From: Thermodesulfovibrionales bacterium
Lineage (GTDB): Bacteria; Nitrospirota; Thermodesulfovibrionia; Thermodesulfovibrionales; UBA9159
Assembly: GCA_035686305.1 (NCBI GenBank)
Contig: DASRZP010000026.1
Location: 1-60,345 of the forward strand
DNA length: 60,345 nucleotides
Reading direction: 5' to 3'
In this document: positions 43,619 through 52,687 of the stretch, in pieces
How the letters are laid out: each line of letters starts with the position of its first letter
How positions within the stretch are numbered: position 1 is the first letter of the stretch
Translations under genes and position numbers: made by a program
The notes under the pieces: model-generated
The model's database searches: none
What the model was told of the DNA's origin: nothing
What the model saw: the letters and a program-made list of their open reading frames with translations, nothing else

Positions 43619-45309
43619 TGGGAAGATCTCTTTCTCCAGAGCCCTCCGAGCGCCAGGACGACGATCCCATAGAGTATGATGACCATCGCAAAGAATCTTC
43701 GGGGCGCTACGCCGGGGGTGATGAGCTGGCCGCGATCGACGCCGTTCAGAAAAAGGACATAGGCCTCGATACTCGATATCGCCTGCTGCGTCAGGGTATT
43801 GGTATCACCAAAGGCAGGCATGTGAATTGCCGGACCGGTACCGGGGGGCACAGAGCCATGCTGGATATAATGGTCGATGTTCTCTGAGAACGTCCGCGCA
43901 TCCGCGCTATAAATTTCCCGGTCTATCGGATTGAGCTGAGGTACCTTGCCCTCATGGGAACCGGGATTTGAAAGGCCGCCCTTCCCTTCATTTCCATGGC
44001 ACGAGGAGCAATTCTTCTCAAATAATTTGGCCCCCTCCTCAGCGCTTCCTATTATGTACGCAGCCTTACCGGGAAGACCTTTCGCAGGGGGAACGGAAGA
44101 AGATTCTTTTCCGGCAGAAGTCTGAGATGACGGTGGAGGCGTTCCATCACGCGATGTCTGCGTCGCCTCGCTGGGACTCGGGAGAAAGACTTCTTTCAAA
44201 CCCTTCATCTCGGACCGTTCGCGATTCATTGAAGTCTTTTCCTGAGGAGGAGCCTGGCTGAATCCGGGGCTCAGATACCCTTTAATGGTGAGGCCTATGA
44301 GTATCCCGCCAAGGATCAGGGCACCAAGCATCGCAACCGGCCGCTTCAGAGGGTTCCTCTCCGGGTTGCGATCGAGAAAGGGCAGGAGGACAAGGATAAG
44401 GATCAGGACTGTAGGAACACCCACGGTACCGACAGGCTCGAGGCTGCCCTTGAAAAATTTGAGACCTTCGTAGAGGAACAGAAAGTTCCACTCCGGTTTC
44501 GGAATATAGGAAGTGTCAAGGGGATCGGCCATTCCTGAGTAATGGGGGGGAAAGAAGACTGAAAGGCTGACGAGAACGAGGAAAATCACCGTCCCCACAA
44601 CGGCATCCTTGAAGACCTGATCAGGCCAGAAAGGTCCCTTCTCCTTCCTCTTCTCGTCCTGCCACGGCCCCACCGTACCGAAATGCCGCATCGCAACGAT
44701 ATGGATTCCGAACAGTCCGGCAAGGCTCAGCGGCAGAAGCGCGACGTGGAGACCAAACATGCGGGAAAGGGCAAGCTGTCCCATCTCTTCACCGCCCCGC
44801 AAAAATCGTTTCATAATGTCACCGGTGACAGGCGCAGTGCCGGCAATGCTCGTGCTGACCTCGCCTACCCAGTAGCCGCGCTGGTCCCAGTGAAGGGGGC
44901 CGCCGGTAAAACTGAAGGCCATGGCTGTCAAGAGGAGGGCCACACCGGCCAGCCACGTGAGTTCCCTCGGTCTCTTGTAAGCGCCCCAGACGAAGACCCT
45001 TGTCATGTGGAGCAGGAGAAGGACGATCATGAGATTGGCACCCCAGTAATGGAAGCCATGGATCAGCCATCCGAAAGGAACACTCGTTCGCAGGTAACTG
45101 ATGCTGTTGTAAGCATGATCGGTTGCAGGAGTATAAAAGAAGAGTTGCATAATACCCGTCAGCGCCTGGAGTGAAAAGACGATGAGAACGGCGCTCCCGA
45201 GGGTGTAAGCATATCGTGCACCTCCGGGGATTTCCTCCTCAAGCGTCAGCCTGAGCAAGGAAGAGAGAGGCCATCGTTCATCGATCCACGCCTGTATTCG
45301 TCTCAGCAT
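43615..45309 (-). CDS. Cytochrome b fused to a C-terminal cytochrome c domain
   Basis: A 564-residue quinol-oxidising subunit. The first 360 residues are a bc1/b6f-type cytochrome b with helix histidines (GFHYWGANLMIVLLLLHM; MFGLHVALLPL with a further histidine near GIHIVAMRH) and a PEWNF version of the PEWY motif. After a helix and a Ser/Pro-rich linker comes a monoheme cytochrome c domain with CSSCH (C434, C437, H438) and a likely Met ligand in HMPAFGD. A final membrane helix closes the protein. The b and c1-like functions are thus one chain. ATG 45309 sits behind GGAGGTT, ten bases after the Rieske stop. Confidence 0.94.
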   Translation of the reverse strand: MLRRIQAWIDERWPLSSLLRLTLEEEIPGGARYAYTLGSAVLIVFSLQALTGIMQLFFYTPATDHAYNSISYLRTSVPFGWLIHGFHYWGANLMIVLLLLHMTRVFVWGAYKRPRELTWLAGVALLLTAMAFSFTGGPLHWDQRGYWVGEVSTSIAGTAPVTGDIMKRFLRGGEEMGQLALSRMFGLHVALLPLSLAGLFGIHIVAMRHFGTVGPWQDEKRKEKGPFWPDQVFKDAVVGTVIFLVLVSLSVFFPPHYSGMADPLDTSYIPKPEWNFLFLYEGLKFFKGSLEPVGTVGVPTVLILILVLLPFLDRNPERNPLKRPVAMLGALILGGILIGLTIKGYLSPGFSQAPPQEKTSMNRERSEMKGLKEVFLPSPSEATQTSRDGTPPPSSQTSAGKESSSVPPAKGLPGKAAYIIGSAEEGAKLFEKNCSSCHGNEGKGGLSNPGSHEGKVPQLNPIDREIYSADARTFSENIDHYIQHGSVPPGTGPAIHMPAFGDTNTLTQQAISSIEAYVLFLNGVDRGQLITPGVAPRRFFAMVIILYGIVVLALGGLWRKRSSQ

Positions 45310-45318
45310 CACAACCTC

Positions 45319-45849
45319 CTAAACCTGGACCTTTTCAGGAGTCCCCGGCTTAAATCGTTCCCATTGGACAAAGAGTACGCCGTTTTCGATTCTATAGTTC
45401 AATGCATCAAGCGGTCTCGGGGCAGGCCCGGAAAGCACTTTGCCGTCAATGGAGAAGACGCTTGCATGGCATGGACATTCGAAATGCCCGGTGCCCGCAT
45501 CCCATGTGAAGCGGCAACCCAGATGAGTACAGATCGGCGAGAAGACGGTCACCGTCTCTTCTCCGTGCTTGATGGTCCACGCAGAGTGCAGGACATTCCC
45601 GATATGGTAGGCATCTTCCGTCCTGGCCTCGAACTTGATCTCGACGGGCTGGCCTTCAGGCAATGAACTCATCTCTGTGACTCTTGACCACGGCGCCTTT
45701 TTCGCGCTGACGCCCTGGCCGAAGAGGCTGTTGAGAAACGGGACTCCGACGACCAGCCCATTGAGAAAGGCCAGGGTGCCGATAACGATCTTGAGGAACC
45801 CCCGCCTCGTCGTTGCTTCAGAGGTCTGTGAAGAGGAACCTTCATTCAT
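45319..45849 (-). CDS. Rieske 2Fe-2S protein of the bc complex
   Basis: A 176-residue Rieske subunit. A twin-arginine-like segment, TRRGFLK, and a hydrophobic helix (about 19-44) form the N-terminal Tat-type signal-anchor. Cluster ligands are C107 and H109 in CTHLGC and C125 and H128 in CPCHAS, with C112-C127 as the usual disulfide. It takes electrons from quinol and passes them to the fused cytochrome c. AGGAGG precedes the ATG. It is the first gene of the operon. Confidence 0.96.
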   Translation of the reverse strand: MNEGSSSQTSEATTRRGFLKIVIGTLAFLNGLVVGVPFLNSLFGQGVSAKKAPWSRVTEMSSLPEGQPVEIKFEARTEDAYHIGNVLHSAWTIKHGEETVTVFSPICTHLGCRFTWDAGTGHFECPCHASVFSIDGKVLSGPAPRPLDALNYRIENGVLFVQWERFKPGTPEKVQV

Positions 45850-45965
45850 AAGCCGCCTCCTATAGGGTCAACACCCTTTGCCGTCACGTAAACATGTTGG
45901 ATCAGGAACACCAGACTCACGGGCCTATACATACTCTATACTCTCCTGACCCTTTCCTAATAAGA

Positions 45966-45993
45966 AGTTTACCCGTTTATTTTAAAGAGTCAA
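45966..45993 (-). promoter_or_regulatory. Candidate promoter of the bc-nuo operon
   Basis: On the minus strand TTGACT (45993-45988), a 16-bp spacer, then TAAACT (45971-45966). The leader to the Rieske ATG would be about 110 nt. The -10 element is only a 4 of 6 match. Confidence 0.4.
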
Positions 45994-46128
45994 GTAAGAA
46001 CCAGAACATTTCTTTCCCCCTTCATTCCCGCTTGCCGGAAATCCTTCTGAAGATGGATAACTTCCGTCTTCTGTTTGGCCCGCCTTTCGGTTATTATATC
46101 AATGAGAAGAAAGGGAGACGACGATGCC

Positions 46129-47316
46129 ATGATGAGAAAGGCGCTCATCCTGAAGATTTTCGATGCTGCGAATATGCAGCGGTGGAACGATAAGATACGT
46201 CCTGTCGAATTGCGGGAGCTTGACAAGCAGGCCCACAAGATGATGATCGCCTATTTCCTCGGCAAGTTCGAGGAGGAGAGGCAGGGTTTTGACTGGATTG
46301 AGATCATAGAGGGGGGGCTCTTCGAGTTCCTCCAGCGTCTTGTCCTTACCGACCTGAAACCGCAGATATTTTACGAAATGGCCAAGGACAGAGAAAAGTA
46401 CCGGAAGTTGAATGAATGGGTGTATGACAGACTGGAGTCTCTCATATCTCCTCTCGGCGAAGATTTCTGCGCAAGGTTTCGGGAGTATTTTTCGAACGAT
46501 GACGACACCCTGAACAAAAGGGTCCTGAGGGCGGCCCACTTCTTTGCCACGAAATGGGAATTCGACATTATCGAGCGTGTCAACCCTGAGGGCTACGAGA
46601 TCCCCGAGATCAAGAAAGACCTTCAGTCGAGACAGGAAAAATATTACGATCTCGAGGGGATCCATCAGCTGGCCCTTTACGCGAAATACCGGAATTTCAT
46701 CGACCTCTGCGGACAACTGAGATTTCAACTCCGCTGGAGCCACATCCGCAGGGTTCCCGAGACGTCGGTCCTGGGACACCTCCTCATTGTCGCGATGCTC
46801 TCCTATCTCTTCTCCCTTGAAATCAAGGCCTGCAGGCGACGGTCCATCAACAATTACTTCACCGGCCTCTTCCATGACCTGCCCGAGGTCCTTACGCGCG
46901 ATATCATCTCACCGGTCAAGAAATCCGTCGAGGGTCTCGGCGATCTTATCAAGGAGTACGAGAAGAGGCAGATGGATAAGGAGGTCTACGGCCTCATCCC
47001 CGAAGCCTGGCATGAGGAGATGAGGATGTTTACGGAAAACGAGTTCGCCGGTATTGTTACTGTAAAGGGGAAGCGCGTGGAGAAGACCTCCGATGAGATC
47101 ACGAGAGAGTTCAACTGGGATGAATATAACCCGAGAGACGGGGAGATGATCAAGGCAACCGATGAACTCGCCGCATTTGTCGAGGCTTACCTCGGTCTTG
47201 AAAACGGCATAAAATCACATGAGCTTATGGAGTCAAAAAATTTCCTGAAAGCCAGGTTCGATCATGCAGTCATCGGCGGCATAAAGTTCGGGGAGATCTT
47301 TGCTGATTTTGAGTAG
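46129..47316 (+). CDS. HD-domain phosphohydrolase (YfbR-like C-terminus)
   Basis: A 395-residue cytoplasmic protein. The C-terminal half has an HD domain with a first histidine in LGHLLIVAM, H249-D250 in LFHDLPEVLTRDI, and the ISPVKKS segment that resembles YfbR-type 5'-nucleotidases and related HD hydrolases. The closing ATDELAAFVEA holds a further acidic site. The N-terminal 190 residues are helical and not recognised. ATG 46129 is chosen because upstream in-frame codons overlap the probable promoter region. A nucleotide or phosphate-ester hydrolase role is likely, but the substrate is unknown. Confidence 0.82.
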   Translation: MMRKALILKIFDAANMQRWNDKIRPVELRELDKQAHKMMIAYFLGKFEEERQGFDWIEIIEGGLFEFLQRLVLTDLKPQIFYEMAKDREKYRKLNEWVYDRLESLISPLGEDFCARFREYFSNDDDTLNKRVLRAAHFFATKWEFDIIERVNPEGYEIPEIKKDLQSRQEKYYDLEGIHQLALYAKYRNFIDLCGQLRFQLRWSHIRRVPETSVLGHLLIVAMLSYLFSLEIKACRRRSINNYFTGLFHDLPEVLTRDIISPVKKSVEGLGDLIKEYEKRQMDKEVYGLIPEAWHEEMRMFTENEFAGIVTVKGKRVEKTSDEITREFNWDEYNPRDGEMIKATDELAAFVEAYLGLENGIKSHELMESKNFLKARFDHAVIGGIKFGEIFADFE

Positions 47317-47344
47317 ATTGTCGGGCGTCTGACCCTGCACGGAA

Positions 47345-47554
47345 TCACTCTCGCCAGACTGTGATCGCAATGTCCGGACAGACCTGTGCGCATATCGTGC
47401 ATCCCGTGCACCGTTCCTGATGCGCCGGTTTTGCCGGGAAGTAACCGTTGGAATTAAACTCACCATCCATCACAATCACCCCTTCAGGACAGAAAAGAAT
47501 ACAGTACTTGCACCCCTTGCAACGTTCACGGTCTATCTCGACCTTCCCCTTCAT
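47345..47554 (-). CDS. korD: Two-cluster ferredoxin, probable KorD (2-oxoacid:ferredoxin oxidoreductase delta subunit)
   Basis: A 69-residue protein with two 4Fe-4S motifs, CKGCKYCILFCP and CTGCTICAQVCP. The spacing, the VEIDRERCKGC start, the NGYFPA turn and the CPDIAITV end are those of KorD/VorD delta subunits rather than free ferredoxins. Its start overlaps the recN stop, with GGGAGG upstream (ATG 47554 or 47557). No korA follows; the next gene converges from the other side. It may work with KorB/KorC encoded about 23 kb away. Confidence 0.85.
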   Translation of the reverse strand: MKGKVEIDRERCKGCKYCILFCPEGVIVMDGEFNSNGYFPAKPAHQERCTGCTICAQVCPDIAITVWRE

Positions 47555-49194
47555 CATCTCCTCCCGAGAAGCTCCCGCGCGTGCCTGAGCGATATGTCCG
47601 TGATCTTCCCGCTCAGCATCCTTGCTATCTCCTCCTCCCGCTCCTCCCGTGACGTCTCTCTTACGCTCACCCACAGGCCATCCTTCTTCGAGAGCTTCTC
47701 TATCATCATGTGGCGGTCAGCCATCGCCGCAATCTGCGGAAGATGGGTTATACAAAGTACCTGATGCTTCGTCGCAAGACTCTTCAGCCTCATCCCCACG
47801 TGCTCGGCCGTCCTTCCACCGATGCCGGCATCAACCTCATCAAAGATGAGCACGGGGACCATGTCAACCTCAGCCAGGGTCTCCTTCAAGGCAAGCATGA
47901 TCCGCGAGAGCTCCCCTCCCGACGCGATCCTGCCGAGCGGTCTGACAGGCTCACCCTCATTCGCCGAAAAGAGGAATTCAATGGTGTCCATTCCCGACGA
48001 CGTCAGGGAGCCGGTCCTGACCTCCACGGCAAATTCGGCCTTGTCCATGGCGAGTTCCCTGAGGATCGGTTTCACAGCTGCCTCGATCCTTCCTGCCACC
48101 CTCTTCCTCATCCCCGTGAGACGCATGGCCTTTTCAGAGAGTTCAGCTTCCCGCGAGGCTAGGGTCTCCTGCCTCTCCTTCAGCTGTTCATCGGAGATGG
48201 TCAGTCCCTGCAATTCCTGTTCAGCCCTCTGCCGGTATTCCAGGATTCCCTCGGTACCCTCGCCGTACTTTCTCTCTAATCTCCTGATAAGATCGAGGCG
48301 CTCTTCAACGACATCGAGCCTGTCAGGGTTCAGATCGTATCTGTCCCGGCAGGACCTGAGAGAAGACGCTGCATCGTCGAGGAGAGGCTTTGACGATTCA
48401 AGGAGGTCGAGGACCTCCCGGATGCCGCTGTCGATCTTCGAGACTTCCTTCACCATCGATATTACAGCAGAGAGTTTTTCTGCCAGAGAGTCGTTTCCGC
48501 TGTAAAGGAGGGAATATGCCGAACCGCTCAGTTCAGCGAGTTTGGCCGTGTTTGCGAGGATGGCCCGCTCTTCTTCAAGGGTCTCTTTTTCGCCGGGCTT
48601 CAATGAAGAAGCGTCGATCTCCCCTATCTGGAACCTGAGGAGGTCGATCCTCTGTTCCTTCTCCTTGACGTTCGATGTCAGGGAGGAGAGTTCCTCTTTC
48701 ATCGCCCGCACTTCGTGAAAGAGCCGCTCAACCCCGGCCCGTTCGGGGAGAAGTTTTCCGTAGGCGTCGAGGAGGGACCGCTGGTTCTCGGGAGAGAGGA
48801 GGCTCTGATGTTCATGCTGGCCGTGGATATCGACGAGGGTCCGCCCCAATTCGAGGAGTGTCTGGACATTGACCATGGTGTCGTTGATGTAGGCCCTGCT
48901 CTTTCCCGATGAAGAGAGAATCCTCCTGAGGATGATCCCCTCTTCCGAAGGGATACGGAGTCTTTCGAGCACGGGGTGACGAGCGATATCGAAGAATGCC
49001 TCGACAAAGGCCTCGTTCCTGCCTCCCCTGACCATATCGCTCTGTGCCCTCTCTCCCAGGGTGAGGCCGAGGGCATCGATGATAATCGATTTCCCCGCAC
49101 CGGTCTCACCGGTCAGGACATTGAGGCCGGGCTCAAATTCGACGGTGAGGGCTTCAATGATCGCAAAGTCCTTTATCCTGAGCTCTCTGAGCAT
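47554..49194 (-). CDS. recN: DNA repair ATPase RecN
   Basis: A 546-residue SMC-like protein for double-strand-break repair. It starts MLRELRIKDFAIIE and has Walker A GETGAGKS, long coiled-coil arms (about 160-360), the ABC signature in RIASGGELSRIMLA and Walker B LIFDEVDAGIGG. The length is normal (E. coli 553). ATG 49194 is used; the longer in-frame extension is not conserved-looking. Confidence 0.97.
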   Translation of the reverse strand: MLRELRIKDFAIIEALTVEFEPGLNVLTGETGAGKSIIIDALGLTLGERAQSDMVRGGRNEAFVEAFFDIARHPVLERLRIPSEEGIILRRILSSSGKSRAYINDTMVNVQTLLELGRTLVDIHGQHEHQSLLSPENQRSLLDAYGKLLPERAGVERLFHEVRAMKEELSSLTSNVKEKEQRIDLLRFQIGEIDASSLKPGEKETLEEERAILANTAKLAELSGSAYSLLYSGNDSLAEKLSAVISMVKEVSKIDSGIREVLDLLESSKPLLDDAASSLRSCRDRYDLNPDRLDVVEERLDLIRRLERKYGEGTEGILEYRQRAEQELQGLTISDEQLKERQETLASREAELSEKAMRLTGMRKRVAGRIEAAVKPILRELAMDKAEFAVEVRTGSLTSSGMDTIEFLFSANEGEPVRPLGRIASGGELSRIMLALKETLAEVDMVPVLIFDEVDAGIGGRTAEHVGMRLKSLATKHQVLCITHLPQIAAMADRHMMIEKLSKKDGLWVSVRETSREEREEEIARMLSGKITDISLRHARELLGRR

Positions 49195-49319
49195 CGCCTT
49201 AAACCATACCACAGCAACCGGGGAAATTCCAACGCCCCGACCAGGCCTAAGTCGTGGTGATTCAGATAAACAGGCCCTTTGGCACGAATCTTTCTTCACC
49301 GTCACGAAATATTTTCGGC

Positions 49320-49348
49320 TTGACAAAGGGCCTTCTTCCTGTTAACAT
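49320..49348 (+). promoter_or_regulatory. Candidate sigma-70 promoter of the HU gene
   Basis: A perfect TTGACA (49320-49325), 17-bp spacer, then TAACAT (49343-49348). The start near 49355 leaves a short leader before ATG 49383. Confidence 0.55.
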
Positions 49349-49382
49349 CTACAACTATCCAAAGAAGAAAGGGGGGAAAGAG

Positions 49383-49655
49383 ATGACAAAGGCGGAGCTC
49401 ATTGACAAGATTGCCTCGGGAGCGGGACTCAGCAAGTCTGATGCTTCAAAAGCTCTGGATTCAACACTGAACGCAGTAAAGGCATCTTTGAAGAAAGGTC
49501 AGAAGGTTACTCTCGTCGGATTCGGCACCTTTGGCGTTGTGAAGAGGAAATCAAGAAAAGGACGCAACCCGAGGACAGGAGCGGTGATTACCATCCCTGC
49601 TGCGAAGACACCGAAGTTCACCGCTGGCAAGGCTCTTAAAGACGCAGTAAGATAA
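49383..49655 (+). CDS. hup: DNA-binding protein HU
   Basis: A 90-residue nucleoid protein of the HU/IHF family: [11 protein letters not shown] start, [14 protein letters not shown], and the DNA-arm segment [18 protein letters not shown] with the intercalating proline in the usual place. It is monocistronic between a good promoter and a strong terminator. Confidence 0.97.
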   Translation: MTKAELIDKIASGAGLSKSDASKALDSTLNAVKASLKKGQKVTLVGFGTFGVVKRKSRKGRNPRTGAVITIPAAKTPKFTAGKALKDAVR

Positions 49656-49680
49656 TTTTCTCTTTTATCCATACCGATCA

Positions 49681-49709
49681 GGGGATACTCTTCTATCCCC
49701 CTTTTTTTT
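49681..49709 (+). terminator. Rho-independent terminator after HU
   Basis: A 7-bp stem, GGGGATA (49681-49687) with TATCCCC (49694-49700), a 6-base loop, and a run of eight T from 49702. Confidence 0.85.
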
Positions 49710-49841
49710 GCTCCGATGGAGACACCCGACCTGCCGCTCTCGGTCCTTTCAAAAACCCTCTTTTTTTGATATGCTGAGGCTGAAGGACGGGGTTCCCGTC
49801 CATGACCTCTCAGTCTCATGGAAAAGAGAAAGGAGAAAAGT

Positions 49842-50147
49842 ATGTTGGTGGAATTCAGCATTGTCCCCATCGGCGTCGGGAGCAGTATCGGCGATCAACT
49901 GGCAGAGGTCCTGAAGATCGTTGATGCGAGCGGATTGCCTTACAAGGTCAATCCCATGGGCACGGTCATCGAGGGCGAATGGGACGAGGTGATGAAACTC
50001 GTGAAGCAGTGCCACAAGACCATCATGAAGAGCGGGGAGCGGGCACTGACCACCATAGCCATCGATGACAGGAAAGGCAAACCGAAGAGGATCGACGCCA
50101 AGGTGAAGTCCATAGAACGGAGGATAGGGAAGTCATTGAAGAAATAG
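49842..50147 (+). CDS. MTH1187-family thiamine-binding-like protein
   Basis: A 101-residue member of the MTH1187/YkoF-type family: LVEFSIVPIGVG start, then the YKVNPMGTVIEGEWDEVM segment and helix-strand repeats ending SIERRIGK. Family members bind thiamine or related small ligands and form tetramers; function is otherwise unclear. ATG 49842 follows GGAG at six bases. Two further genes run the same way downstream. Confidence 0.88.
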   Translation: MLVEFSIVPIGVGSSIGDQLAEVLKIVDASGLPYKVNPMGTVIEGEWDEVMKLVKQCHKTIMKSGERALTTIAIDDRKGKPKRIDAKVKSIERRIGKSLKK

Positions 50148-50219
50148 TGATCGGTATCCGCCGGTTTCCCGTGCGTCTGAAACATGGTATCCTATGACAT
50201 TTACGGAACATCCCGGCAC

Positions 50220-51074
50220 ATGAAAATCGAACGAATTCTCGCGGGCGTTGATCTCGGGTCCGATACCGGCAGGGTACTCGCCTATGCTGCGCTTTTCGCA
50301 AAGGAGATGGGCGCCTCTCTGGATCTCTTGTCGGTGATCGATTATCTTGTGACCCCTCCGACATACCTCGTACCGTATATCGAGGAAGAAAAGAGAACGG
50401 TAGAGGGAAAGTTTCGTTTCTGGTCGAAAGAGCTTCAGGATTACGGCATCACGATAAAGACAGAGGTCATGGTGGGCAGGCTGAACGAGTCCTTTGAAGC
50501 AGCGATCAAGAAGGGAAAGGCAGATATGCTCGTACTCGGGTTCAGGTCCCATACCCTAAGAAGGAGCAGTTCTGAAAGGCTGATAAAAGGCATCGCACTG
50601 CCGATGCTCGTGGTGAAGGGCAGGAAGTCGGAATCGGCAGGAATCGGTGCGGTAAGAATACGGAAGGTTCTCTGTGCCGTCGATTTTTCTGAGATGTCAG
50701 AGAAGGCCCTAAACATGGCAAAGGCCTTGGGAGACCTCTTCTCTGCAGAAGTGGAGGCGATCCACGTCCTTCCGAGCCATGTTCTTGAAAAGAGGGTGAA
50801 GACAGAGTCGGCAAGAGAGCGTGCACGGAAGGAACTCCTGGATCACGCAGAGGGCAGACTGAACGCTCTCCTGAGAGAGGCCGGAATCGAAAATACCGGG
50901 GTGATCGAAGAGGGAGACCCCTACAGAAGAATCGTCTCCTTTTCGGAAGAGAGCGAAAGCGACCTTATCGTCCTTGGAGCCAAGGGCCTCTCTTTCATCA
51001 GGGGGGTCCTCATCGGAAGTGTGACCGACGCGGTTTTGAAATCGTCTCCCTGTCCTGTCCTCGTGGCACATTGA
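50220..51074 (+). CDS. Universal stress protein with two Usp domains
   Basis: A 284-residue tandem UspA protein. The second domain keeps the ATP-binding pattern G-2x-G-9x-G-S in GAKGLSFIRGVLIGS; the first has a degenerate version (GFRSHTLRR), so only one site probably binds nucleotide. ATG 50220 begins the conserved IERILAGVDL strand; ATG 50184 would add 12 residues. The stop overlaps the exchanger gene start (TGATG), so the stress protein may regulate that transporter. Confidence 0.92.
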   Translation: MKIERILAGVDLGSDTGRVLAYAALFAKEMGASLDLLSVIDYLVTPPTYLVPYIEEEKRTVEGKFRFWSKELQDYGITIKTEVMVGRLNESFEAAIKKGKADMLVLGFRSHTLRRSSSERLIKGIALPMLVVKGRKSESAGIGAVRIRKVLCAVDFSEMSEKALNMAKALGDLFSAEVEAIHVLPSHVLEKRVKTESARERARKELLDHAEGRLNALLREAGIENTGVIEEGDPYRRIVSFSEESESDLIVLGAKGLSFIRGVLIGSVTDAVLKSSPCPVLVAH

Positions 51075-52096
51075 TGCTCCGCGATACCACCTTTCTTCTT
51101 ATCAGTCTTTTCGTCATACTCGCCGCAGCAGAAGGATTTACGAACGGCGTTGAGGCCTTTGGCAGGAGATTTTCCCTTTCACAGGCCGTTGTCGGAAGCA
51201 TCCTTGCCGCTGTCGGGACAGCCCTCCCCGAGACAATCCTCCCCATCGTAGCGATCTTCCTTTACGGAGGAGCATCAGCGAATGATATCGGCATAGGAGC
51301 AATCCTCGGTGCGCCTTTCATGCTTTCTACGCTCGCCTTTTTCCTCGTCGGCCTGACCGCTCTTGCGTCCTTCCTGAAGAAGAGGCGGACCTTCGAGATC
51401 AATGTTGAGGCCCATTCCACGACAAGGGACCTGACCTTTTTCGTGCCGATGTATTTGATCGCTGTTTTTGTTCCGTCTCTCGGAGGAAGGTCCTTTGCCA
51501 TACCGGTAGCCGTTCTCCTCGTAGCGGGTTACCTCTTCTACGCATATCAGACATTCAGAGGCGAGAGTGGGGACATCGGACACTCTGAGGGGCTCTATCT
51601 CTCGAGGCTCATGAGGAGACTGAGGTTTACAAAGGACGATACCCCTCACCCCGCCGTGACGATCGCGCAGGTCATCGGGGCTCTTTCAATGATGGTGGCC
51701 GGCGCCCATACCTTTGTCAGGAGCCTCGAACACGTCTCCCTGCGATTCGGCATGAACCCTCTCCTCTTTGCCCTTATCCTTGCGCCCGTAGCAACAGAGC
51801 TTCCGGAAAAATTCAACAGCGTCACATGGACATGGAAAGGACGGGATACCCTGGCAGTCGGAAACATAACCGGGGCAATGGTCTTTCAGTCGACCTTCCC
51901 CGTCTGCGTGGGATTGCTCTTCACCGACTGGAAGCTGACGGGCATGGCGCTCTTTTCGGCGATCCTCGCCCTCGCATCAGCATCGATAGTGCTTTTGCAA
52001 CTCCTCTTCAAGAAACGCCTTTCACCCGTCACCCTACTCCTCGGGGGAGGACTATACCTGGTCTATGCCGTCGTATTGCTCCTCAACAGCAGATAA
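51074..52096 (+). CDS. Sodium/calcium exchanger-family membrane protein
   Basis: A 340-residue membrane protein with about ten helices and the two inverted alpha repeats of CaCA exchangers: VGSILAAVGTALPETI near the N-terminus and ALILAPVATELPEKFN in the second half, each with the ion-binding glutamate. The ion could be Ca2+, Na+ or another cation. It is translationally coupled to the universal stress protein. Confidence 0.9.
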   Translation: MLRDTTFLLISLFVILAAAEGFTNGVEAFGRRFSLSQAVVGSILAAVGTALPETILPIVAIFLYGGASANDIGIGAILGAPFMLSTLAFFLVGLTALASFLKKRRTFEINVEAHSTTRDLTFFVPMYLIAVFVPSLGGRSFAIPVAVLLVAGYLFYAYQTFRGESGDIGHSEGLYLSRLMRRLRFTKDDTPHPAVTIAQVIGALSMMVAGAHTFVRSLEHVSLRFGMNPLLFALILAPVATELPEKFNSVTWTWKGRDTLAVGNITGAMVFQSTFPVCVGLLFTDWKLTGMALFSAILALASASIVLLQLLFKKRLSPVTLLLGGGLYLVYAVVLLLNSR

Positions 52097-52124
52097 TGAA
52101 GCAGACCTTCCCGGGCTGCCCCTC

Positions 52125-52412
52125 TCACTTCTTAAAGAGGTTCTCAAACTGCTTTCTCGCATCACTCTTCCCTTTCTCTGAAGAGGTGATACTGCCTCCC
52201 TCCCGAAAGGTAAACCAGTCGCAGAAATTTGCCCTGTCCCTCACCCGTTGAAACTCTGCCTTCGGCTCAAGACACTTGTTGTGCGCCGTCTCTGAATAGA
52301 ATTTGCAGTTCAGACAGATGTGGAGGTCACCTTTGCAGAAGGGACAGACGGATTTCCTCGAAAAATATTTGTCGACGGCGATCTCTTTCCTGCACAGAGC
52401 ACAAATCTTCAT
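52125..52412 (-). CDS. Zinc-ribbon protein
   Basis: A 95-residue soluble protein with paired cysteines: CALC, CPFC, CLNCKFY, then KCLEP and NFCDWF. This pattern suggests two metal sites and recalls small conserved proteins ending in RVRDRANFCDWF, whose role I do not know. The tail is lysine-rich. A GGAGGAG ribosome site precedes the ATG. Confidence 0.8.
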   Translation of the reverse strand: MKICALCRKEIAVDKYFSRKSVCPFCKGDLHICLNCKFYSETAHNKCLEPKAEFQRVRDRANFCDWFTFREGGSITSSEKGKSDARKQFENLFKK

Positions 52413-52541
52413 CATCTCCTCCTGACCCTTTCCTTATCATTCTACTACAAGAAGAGGGCGCAATCATATGCATGTGAACGTTAGGCCCGAAGATATTGAG
52501 CTTTCCCCTCAAAAGCGTGTAAACTATCGGCGTATTCCAAA

Positions 52542-52617
52542 GCCGGGATAGCTCAGTTGGTAGAGCAGCTGATTCGTAATCAGCAGGTCGTCGGTTCGAA
52601 TCCGATTCCCGGCTCCA
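52542..52617 (+). tRNA. tRNA-Thr (anticodon CGT)
   Basis: A full cloverleaf of 76 nt including an encoded CCA. The acceptor stem is GCCGGGA/TCCCGGC. The anticodon stem GCTGA/TCAGC encloses TTCGTAA, so the anticodon CGT reads ACG. The TTCGAAT loop and AGTTGGTA D-loop are standard. Confidence 0.97.
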
Positions 52618-52687
52618 TTAAGAAATCCGACATTGCCAGGGGTTACCTCTGGTATGATATTGATAGTTAACACAGAGGAGTACTGGT

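Noticed and set aside
49280-49297. TGGCACG site upstream of HU as a sigma-54 promoter
   Set aside because: The -12 half reads TTTC instead of TTGC, losing the essential G; a sigma-70 promoter with perfect TTGACA lies just downstream.
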